DNA of 12,764 bases from an uncultured Kangiella sp. (GTDB lineage: Bacteria; Pseudomonadota; Gammaproteobacteria; Enterobacterales; DSM-103792): assembly GCA_946481205.1 (NCBI GenBank), contig CAMLNB010000097.1:1-12764 (forward strand), in the 5' to 3' direction. The notes beneath the pieces are model-generated. The model was not told where the DNA came from, searched no databases, and was given only the letters and a program-made list of their open reading frames with translations. Shown piece by piece: positions 7,967 through 12,764 of this stretch (position 1 is its first letter; every line of letters begins with the position of its first letter). The translations under genes were made by a program, and so were the position numbers.

Positions 7967-8004
7967 TGCAGCAGGGAAGGCTGGCGTTCAGATCGCCTGC
8001 TGCA
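7967..8004. terminator. Inverted repeat at the convergent junction, possible two-way terminator
   Basis: TGCAGCAGG (7967-7975) and CCTGCTGCA (7996-8004) form a perfect 9-base-pair GC-rich stem around a 20-base loop. The repeat spans the end of the minus-strand gene (stop codon 7988-7990) and lies 38 bases past the flgL stop, where two converging transcripts meet. No run of T follows on either strand, so it is not a classical intrinsic terminator. It may slow polymerase, protect 3' ends, or be chance. Confidence 0.3.
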
Positions 8005-9106
8005 GTCGAATGAACATGGCACTGCCGCAGACAAAGCAGGTTTCGATCTGGTCTCGGTAGCGCAGGACAAACTCGTCACTGGCTCGCATCGGGCCATCGC
8101 CGTAAGGCCAGCGATAATCATCCAGCACAATCCAACCTCCGGGTAATACCTTATTCGCCCAAGCCGATAGATCGGCTTTGACGTGGTCATAGTTGTGGTT
8201 GCCGTCAATATGCAGCAAGCCAATGCGGCCGCGGTAATGACTGGTGCCAAATTCGGGCGACGCAATCGCGTTACCTGCCTGATACCGTTCGGCGGCAAGC
8301 ACTGATGGCAGACGCAAATAGTTCATCGCACCGGCGGCATACGGCAACAGATTGAGCTGAAAGACCGTCAGGGCTTCATTGGCGTCAATGGGAATGGAAT
8401 CCACCAAGCCCTGATTGTCCTGCTGCAGCAAATGCTCATTCGCCCACGGGTCGATGCAGAGCAGTTTGCCGATGCCATAGAGCCTGCCCAGTTGCAGCAA
8501 CACAAACGCTGACTTGCCCCACCAACTGCCAATCTCGACCACATCGCCGTCACAGCAATGGCGGCCGATTTCAATCAGTGCGCGCAGTTTCTCGTGGTCG
8601 CACATGCCGGGAATCGTTTCGGTGTGACGGAACAGCGCAGCCACATTCAACAGGTCGAGCGTATTGCGCGAGGGGCCGTCCGCCGCCAGCGCCATCGGTT
8701 CGGCCAGGGTCTGCTGAGCAAAACCGAGTGCGCTGCGATAAGCGGCAAGCACTTCGTCGACCGGTGAGCTGTTCAGCAGTTTTGCCCCCGCCAGCGTGGT
8801 TGGCGGCAATGTGCTGAGCAGGTGCCAGACGACCGGATTCGGGGTGTAGATCTCACGGATGCCAAACTCGGTAATCGCCCGTTGCAAGGCATCAATGAAA
8901 TGGGGCTCGCTGACATACGGCAGGAAGGTCCAGCTCGGGTAGCGCTCGCGGGCCGGGTCATAACCGAGCGATGAAGCGCCAATGACATCGCGGCCTTCGC
9001 TGAGTGCCTGCTCAAGAAAACGCAGCGAGCGCGGCATGCCGGCGGGAAATATCAGCGTCCGCGTTTTTCCTGGCGGCGAGGTTCCGAACTCGGTGACGTT
9101 AGCCAT
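7988..9106 (-). CDS. Methyltransf_24-type SAM methyltransferase with extra N-terminal Rossmann-like domain
   Basis: This 372-residue protein ends in a class I SAM-dependent methyltransferase domain (about 170-372). It shows the SAM-binding motif VVEIGSWWGKS (189-199), LLCIDPW (216-221), LLHIDGNHNYDHVKADL (297-313) and GGWIVLDDY (323-331), the pattern of sugar or small-molecule O-methyltransferases of the TylF/CmcI/Methyltransf_24 group. Residues about 15-100 form a separate alpha/beta domain (TRTLIFPAGMPRSLRFLEQAL, then VIGASS, then EPHFIDALQRAITEFGIREIYTPN). They resemble the first, nucleotide-fold domain of ATP-grasp enzymes, but no ATP-grasp domain follows. The ATG shares one base with the TGA of the preceding gene (TGATG) and has no clear ribosome site, so translation is probably coupled. 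It is the last gene of the cassette. The substrate is unknown; a flagellar glycan sugar is a contextual guess. Confidence 0.85.
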   Translation of the reverse strand: MANVTEFGTSPPGKTRTLIFPAGMPRSLRFLEQALSEGRDVIGASSLGYDPARERYPSWTFLPYVSEPHFIDALQRAITEFGIREIYTPNPVVWHLLSTLPPTTLAGAKLLNSSPVDEVLAAYRSALGFAQQTLAEPMALAADGPSRNTLDLLNVAALFRHTETIPGMCDHEKLRALIEIGRHCCDGDVVEIGSWWGKSAFVLLQLGRLYGIGKLLCIDPWANEHLLQQDNQGLVDSIPIDANEALTVFQLNLLPYAAGAMNYLRLPSVLAAERYQAGNAIASPEFGTSHYRGRIGLLHIDGNHNYDHVKADLSAWANKVLPGGWIVLDDYRWPYGDGPMRASDEFVLRYRDQIETCFVCGSAMFIRLQQAI

Positions 9107-9846
9107 CAGCTGTTCGGCTCATTTGCGGAACAGATCAAAAAGATACTGGCGGACAAATCAGGATACTTCATGCCGAGCTGATAGCAGGCTTCGATGTACT
9201 TTTCCGAGATGATGTCGGTTTCGGTCAGACGGTCGAACTGGGCATTGGAGAAAGGCTTGAAAAAGATCCCGCCGCGCTGGCGAACATGCAATCCGGCTGC
9301 GCGCGCATCACGCTCCAGCGTGTCCAGCGAGTAGGTGATCCGGTGACCGTGTTCGAACTCGGCCGGTGTCACGGCGCTGTTGTGGCTGATGAGTCCCATC
9401 AGCACAGCCAGCTGCCGAGATGGCGCATTGGCATTCGGAACCACCAGCAGCAGATTGCCGGAAGGGCTGAGCCATTGCCGTACCTGGCGCAGCACGCCAA
9501 CAGGGTCGTCCAGATGTTCGAGTGTATGGATGAGAAAAATATTGTCGAAACGTTGATTGAGCTGGGCCTGCTCAAAACGCGATTCGATGAATGTGACCTG
9601 CGCGGGCACCCGCTGTTTGGCGGTAGCAATCAAGTCGCTGGCGGCCTCTATGACGGTCAGGTCGGCAAAGCGTTCGGCCAGTAGCCGCGTCATTTCGCCT
9701 TCAAAGCAACCCATTTCGAGTGCGCTTCCTGCAGTGAAGTACGGCTGCAGCGCGCGCATCATGAACCGGCGCATCCGGTAGTCGAAATCATAAGCGTACT
9801 TGCGCTCGGCGGAGTCTTGGTGCTCCTTGCTGTAATCACGCGACAT
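9106..9846 (-). CDS. Class I SAM-dependent methyltransferase
   Basis: This 246-residue protein has a complete class I methyltransferase fold. The glycine-rich SAM motif is ALEMGCFEGEMT (42-53), the acidic motif II is VIEAASD (65-71), and FDNIFLIHTLEHLDDPVGVLRQV (about 100-122) is the usual motif after the SAM pocket; LLLVVPNANAPS follows at 132-143. It resembles Methyltransf_11/23 enzymes found in surface-glycan clusters. The reading frame is open further upstream, but ATG 9846 is preferred. TGGGGA lies 8 bases before it, and the protein from there starts with a sensible MSRDYSKEHQDSAERKYAYDFDYR. The 3' end of the dioxygenase gene overlaps it by 11 bases. The acceptor (sugar hydroxyl, amine or carboxyl) cannot be told from sequence. 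Confidence 0.87.
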   Translation of the reverse strand: MSRDYSKEHQDSAERKYAYDFDYRMRRFMMRALQPYFTAGSALEMGCFEGEMTRLLAERFADLTVIEAASDLIATAKQRVPAQVTFIESRFEQAQLNQRFDNIFLIHTLEHLDDPVGVLRQVRQWLSPSGNLLLVVPNANAPSRQLAVLMGLISHNSAVTPAEFEHGHRITYSLDTLERDARAAGLHVRQRGGIFFKPFSNAQFDRLTETDIISEKYIEACYQLGMKYPDLSASIFLICSANEPNS

Positions 9847-10618
9847 GATCTTGATCCCCACGATAGAAGCGCTTGCCAGCCGGTTGGTACCATTCATCCA
9901 GGCTGGCCGGTATGCGGGCAAAGTAGCCGAGCAGTTGTTTGATGTCATCGCTGAAGCGGCTGCATTGCTCATCACCCAGGGCTCGACAGTAATCAAACTG
10001 CGGTTTGATGTAGGGGCTGGTCAGTGTGATGGTCAGCGCACGGCGATGTTGCTCGGTTTGATTGACGCCCGCGGCATGCCAGAGCCGCGAGTCGAAGATC
10101 AGCAGATCACCGGCAGAGCCAGTGGCGCGGCTGGCATGAGCAAAGAAATCAGTATCTTCGGGTTTGTCTTCCTGTCGATGCGAGCCGGTCAGAAGATGCG
10201 TGGCTCCATTGTCCAGACGAAAGTCATCGATCATCACCAACAGATTCAGCATCAATGGTCGGTCGGCAAAGAAGAAGCGGATATCCCGGTGCACATTGCA
10301 GACATAGAGTTTGCGCTCGCGCTGGTTATCAAATCCGCCAAAGGAATTGATGATCAGCTTGCTGTGCAGGTAATCACCTAGCCAGCGTAGCTTGGCGATC
10401 TCGCCGACAACGTCAATGAACGCGCCGCCCAGTGCCAGGACGTGATGGGCGCCGCCTTGTGCATCGGCAGTGTAGCCAAGCTCCTGGTGTTTGTTCTGAT
10501 AGAACTGCAGCGCCTGATCCAGCTGTTGACGCACCGAGGCCACCAGCGCAGGCGGCAGCCAATGGCGCAGGATGATGTGGCCATCGCGCCGCAGGGCTTC
10601 CAGCGCTTCCATCGTCAT
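9836..10618 (-). CDS. Phytanoyl-CoA dioxygenase (PhyH) family Fe(II)/2-oxoglutarate oxygenase
   Basis: This 260-residue protein is a likely non-haem iron oxygenase that uses O2 and 2-oxoglutarate to hydroxylate or otherwise oxidise a small substrate. The iron triad can be read as His110-x-Asp112 (NVHRDIRF) and His181 (RLWHAAGVN). A basic residue for 2-oxoglutarate follows at Arg192/193 (HRRALTITL). The loop DNGATHLLTGSH (136-147) is the usual PhyH pattern, corresponding to the NGALxxxPGSH motif. It lies between methyltransferase genes, 4 bases after the TylF-like gene and overlapping the next methyltransferase by 11 bases, so it is very likely part of one pathway. No strong ribosome site is visible, and ATG 10612 is an equally possible start two codons in. 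PhyH proteins also occur in flagellin and antibiotic sugar pathways; the substrate here is unknown. Confidence 0.88.
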   Translation of the reverse strand: MTMEALEALRRDGHIILRHWLPPALVASVRQQLDQALQFYQNKHQELGYTADAQGGAHHVLALGGAFIDVVGEIAKLRWLGDYLHSKLIINSFGGFDNQRERKLYVCNVHRDIRFFFADRPLMLNLLVMIDDFRLDNGATHLLTGSHRQEDKPEDTDFFAHASRATGSAGDLLIFDSRLWHAAGVNQTEQHRRALTITLTSPYIKPQFDYCRALGDEQCSRFSDDIKQLLGYFARIPASLDEWYQPAGKRFYRGDQDHVA

Positions 10619-10622
10619 GGCG

Positions 10623-11375
10623 TCAGTCGATCACGATATAGGATTGGAATTGGCTGTTCGGGTTGCGCTGAATTTTGTAACGCGCCAGACCGAACACCTC
10701 TTTCAAGGCCAACGTCTCACCCGGAAATTCCTCCATGTTCAGCTCGTCGAACGCCAGCACGGAACCCTTGGTCATATGTTCGCGAACCAGTTCCAGACAG
10801 CGAAGCGTGGGCTTGTACAGGTCAAAATCGAAGTAGGCGAGTGCGACGATGGTATGCGGATTGGCAGCAAAGTAGCGCTCCGCTTCGACACTGGCGTCGC
10901 CTTTGACCAACTCGAACTTTTTGATATGCGGGTTTGGGTTGATCTGCTCGTGGTAGTTCAGGATCTGGCTGAGATGCGCTTCATAGCCCGCGCTGGTTGC
11001 ATAGTGACCAATCGCTGCAATCGGGTCAGCGCCATCTTTGGCATCGACCGACGGGAAACCGGAGAAGGTATCGAAACCGACAATTTTCCGCGACAGATTG
11101 AACGGCTCGTGAATTGCCCGCAGCGATGAAAAAAGTGCCAGGTTCTGACCCCAGCGGCAACCGAACTCGAAGATGTTGCCGTGCACGCCCAGAATCAGTT
11201 TGTACAGGTCCGCCATGTACAACATGCGGCACAGCTGCCAGCGCGACAAGAACAGACCTAGGTTGGCGAACAGTTCGTTATCTGGAATTGGTGTATCGCG
11301 AAACAGCGTCAGCAGCCGTTTGCGCAGCTCTTGTTCGTGACTGGGTGACAGAGATTTGATGGTGATATCGGTCAT
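10623..11375 (-). CDS. TylF/MycF-like (macrocin O-methyltransferase family) protein
   Basis: From the ATG at 11375 the protein has 250 residues. SAM-binding motif I is NIFEFGCRWGQNLALF (67-82). It is followed by IVGFDTFSGFPSVDAKDG (98-115), VKGDASVEAERYF (157-169), the TylF hallmark IVALAYFDFDLYKPT (176-190) and GSVLAFDELN (204-213), whose acidic residues would hold the divalent metal. TylF-group enzymes O-methylate sugar hydroxyls in natural products. The N-terminal PIPDNELFANLGLFLSRWQLCRMLYM region marks a bacterial subfamily that I recall near flagellar and surface-polysaccharide genes, sometimes mislabelled as crotonobetainyl-CoA:carnitine CoA-transferase. The frame is open back to 11417, but the extra 14 residues (MGRHRRERTVENAN) do not look like part of the domain. 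It lies 64 bases after the GNAT gene and 4 bases before the dioxygenase gene. Confidence 0.82.
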   Translation of the reverse strand: MTDITIKSLSPSHEQELRKRLLTLFRDTPIPDNELFANLGLFLSRWQLCRMLYMADLYKLILGVHGNIFEFGCRWGQNLALFSSLRAIHEPFNLSRKIVGFDTFSGFPSVDAKDGADPIAAIGHYATSAGYEAHLSQILNYHEQINPNPHIKKFELVKGDASVEAERYFAANPHTIVALAYFDFDLYKPTLRCLELVREHMTKGSVLAFDELNMEEFPGETLALKEVFGLARYKIQRNPNSQFQSYIVID

Positions 11376-11439
11376 GTTTGCGTTCTCGACTGTTCTCTCT
11401 CGACGATGCCTTCCCAATGAGGCTTTCTCGGCGGTGCTG

Positions 11440-12000
11440 TCACGGATTCCAGTAGCCGGTACGTTCGACCAGGGCCTGATAGTCTTCCGCGGTAATGCCG
11501 ACCAGTACTTTGTCCCAGTAGCGGCCCTTGCGGAAATACCAGTTGCGTTGCCGGCCTTCGACGGACCAGCCGCATTTGTTCAAGTAGATATTCAGTGAGA
11601 CTTCGTTGTACTCAATCATTGAGCCATCCAGTCGTTTCAGGTGCAATTCGCCGAAGGCGTAGCGCATCATCGCCATGATGGTGTCGATGCCATAGCCCTT
11701 GCCACGAATGTCCTTGTCGCCCAGCATCATGCCGTGAAAAGCATGATTGTTCTTCCAGTCGATCTCGACCAGATTGGCCATGCCAATCAGACCGAGATCC
11801 GGTGTGGTGATGGCGAAACGTTGATCCAGACTCTGCGGCGACAGGGACTCGAACCATGCCTGCTGCAGCTGTCGATTCGACGGAAAATGCCAGCCACCGA
11901 GTTGATACCAAATCTCCGGGTCGTTGGCCCATTGATGCAGCAGATCCAGATCTTCCTGCTCGATGGCTCGGATCAGCACTTTTTTGCCAAGAATGTTCAT
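11440..12000 (-). CDS. GNAT N-acetyltransferase, RimJ/PseH-like
   Basis: This 186-residue protein has the RimJ/RimL (Acetyltransf_3) layout. It begins KKVLIRAIEQEDLDLLHQWANDPEIW (6-31). The acetyl-CoA pyrophosphate-binding motif A is RGKGYG (99-104) in GDKDIRGKGYGIDTIMAMMRYAF. The motif B region IEYNEVSLNIYLNKCGWSVEGRQRN (129-153) follows. Such enzymes in flagellar islands, for example PseH/FlmH, acetylate the amino group of nucleotide-activated dideoxyhexoses on the way to pseudaminic acid. Sequence by eye does not allow PseH to be separated from other small GNATs. The start overlaps the stop of the upstream gene in an ATGA, and AGGTAAGG (12005-12012) serves as ribosome site, pointing to coupled translation of two acyltransferases. 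Confidence 0.87.
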   Translation of the reverse strand: MNILGKKVLIRAIEQEDLDLLHQWANDPEIWYQLGGWHFPSNRQLQQAWFESLSPQSLDQRFAITTPDLGLIGMANLVEIDWKNNHAFHGMMLGDKDIRGKGYGIDTIMAMMRYAFGELHLKRLDGSMIEYNEVSLNIYLNKCGWSVEGRQRNWYFRKGRYWDKVLVGITAEDYQALVERTGYWNP

Positions 12001-12764
12001 GTCGCCTTACCTGCATGTCGATACGCGGGAAAGAATGCGCCGGTATCGGAACGAGAACTCAGCGCCTGATAGCGCGCCGAATCCAGAATCTTGCCAAACA
12101 GAAAGCTGGTTTCGGTTCGGTTACTGAAGCCTTTTTTGAAACGAGCCAAACCGTCCTTGCTGTCGTCACTACTCGCATCACTGGCGCCGGCAACACCGCC
12201 AAAGCCGATCAGGCGCTTGTCGGCTCCACCGTGTTCACGGATCACCGCATCGTTCATCAGATATGCGGCGCCACTGTGGTAACCGGCTTCGGCGCTCGCG
12301 GCCAAATGGCTCCACAAGGTGACGCCATCATCCATCCACAGATGCATTGCAACCGGCGTGCCGGCTTGTTCAGCGACCAAGACTCGCAATCCCGGCAGCG
12401 GGCACAAGCTTTCGAAGTAGCGACGCGGAAACGCATGCAGGCCAGTCAGGCCGTGCCGATCGACCAGGTTGGCGTACATGTCGCACCAGCTGTCGAGCTC
12501 CTGACTCAGCGTAGACCATCGGGTTTGCAGCGAGCGGCTGGCACGTCTGATTTCGTAGCGATGGTGCTTGCTGTACTGAAACGGCAAATCCGGATCGTGA
12601 AAGTAATGACGCTTGAACGGGCGCCAGTGATCGGCTTGCCGCTCCAGCTGTTCTTGCAGCGCCTGCTGAAGTGGCAGGCAAACTGCAACCAAGCTGATGG
12701 CCGACAACTCGCGCAGTCGATCAAAATCCGTTTGCAGGGCGGCTGCCGATTCCAGCTCCCAGAG
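11997..12764 (-). CDS. FemAB/BioF2-like acyltransferase (Acetyltransf_6 type), 5' end missing
   Basis: The frame is open from the right edge of the window to the TGA at 11997, giving 255 C-terminal residues. An internal TTG at 12707 is not the start, because the frame continues through LWELESAAALQTDFDRLRE to the edge. The visible part has a helical stretch, then RRYFESLCPLPGLRVLVAEQAGTPVAMHLWMDDGVTLWSHLAASAEAGYHSGAAYLMNDAVI. It ends with LARFKKGFSNRTETSFLFGKILD, the end motif of GNAT-fold proteins of the BioF2-like/FemAB group, which transfer acyl or aminoacyl groups, often in polysaccharide clusters. Family members are typically some 330-370 residues, so about 100 are missing. It is the most upstream visible gene of the cassette and its promoter lies outside the window. 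The substrate is unknown. Confidence 0.75.
   Translation of the reverse strand, partial: LWELESAAALQTDFDRLRELSAISLVAVCLPLQQALQEQLERQADHWRPFKRHYFHDPDLPFQYSKHHRYEIRRASRSLQTRWSTLSQELDSWCDMYANLVDRHGLTGLHAFPRRYFESLCPLPGLRVLVAEQAGTPVAMHLWMDDGVTLWSHLAASAEAGYHSGAAYLMNDAVIREHGGADKRLIGFGGVAGASDASSDDSKDGLARFKKGFSNRTETSFLFGKILDSARYQALSSRSDTGAFFPAYRHAGKAT

Noticed and set aside
9847..9996. A 50-residue upstream extension of the class I methyltransferase reading frame
   Set aside because: It lies wholly within the dioxygenase coding region, its composition is not domain-like, and ATG 9846 has a good ribosome site and yields a normal N-terminus.
11415..11440. FliA-like box GCCGAGAA on the minus strand in the gap before the TylF-like gene
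   Set aside because: The -10 box has seven of eight matches, but at the required 11-base spacing the -35 region (TGGAATCC) is a poor match. Chance similarity is likely.
12705..12707. TTG as start of the last minus-strand gene
   Set aside because: The frame stays open to the window edge and the family normally has about 100 more N-terminal residues, so the gene is simply cut by the window.
1..12764. Search by eye for insertion sequences, tRNA/rRNA genes, CRISPR repeats, integrase genes and toxin-antitoxin or defence genes
   Set aside because: No transposase-like frame, clover-leaf tRNA, spaced direct repeats or defence-type domains were found. Nearly all sequence is accounted for by flagellar and tailoring genes.

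Overview
The window looks like chromosomal DNA from a gammaproteobacterium of moderately high GC content. The gene order flgE-F-G-H-I-J-K-L, with a two-domain FlgJ (scaffold plus peptidoglycan hydrolase), enlarged FlgK and FlgL, and an L/P-ring pair (FlgH lipoprotein, FlgI), fits a Gram-negative, probably polarly flagellated cell of the Pseudomonas/Shewanella type. The genus cannot be fixed from the sequence alone. No mobile element, tRNA, rRNA or CRISPR array was seen, and there is no gene-free stretch longer than about 115 bases.

Plus strand, 1-7929: the distal part of the flagellar rod/hook operon. It holds the last codons of flgE (hook), then flgF (proximal rod), flgG (distal rod), flgH (L-ring lipoprotein), flgI (P-ring), flgJ (rod cap/muramidase), flgK and flgL (hook-filament junction). 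Genes are tightly spaced, with a 3' overlap or near-abutment at flgH/flgI. The 114-base gap before flgK carries a very good sigma-28 (FliA) promoter match with a perfect GCCGATAA -10 box. This suggests flgKL is also expressed as a late, FliA-dependent unit after hook completion.

Minus strand, 12764-7988: a convergent, tightly packed, apparently co-transcribed cassette of six small-molecule or glycan-modifying enzymes, meeting flgL tail to tail. In transcription order these are a FemAB/BioF2-like acyltransferase (5' end outside the window), a RimJ/PseH-like GNAT N-acetyltransferase, a TylF-like methyltransferase, a phytanoyl-CoA-dioxygenase-type Fe(II)/2-oxoglutarate oxygenase, a class I SAM methyltransferase, and a second SAM methyltransferase of the Methyltransf_24 type. 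That last protein carries an extra N-terminal domain resembling the leading domain of ATP-grasp enzymes. Several of these genes overlap by 1-11 bases or are 4 bases apart.

Next to flgL, such a set most plausibly belongs to a flagellin glycosylation island in which acyl, methyl and hydroxyl decorations are placed on a sugar, for example a nonulosonic acid. That role is inferred from position and enzyme types: no sugar synthase, glycosyltransferase or flagellin gene lies inside the window. An inverted repeat spans the junction between the two convergent operons.
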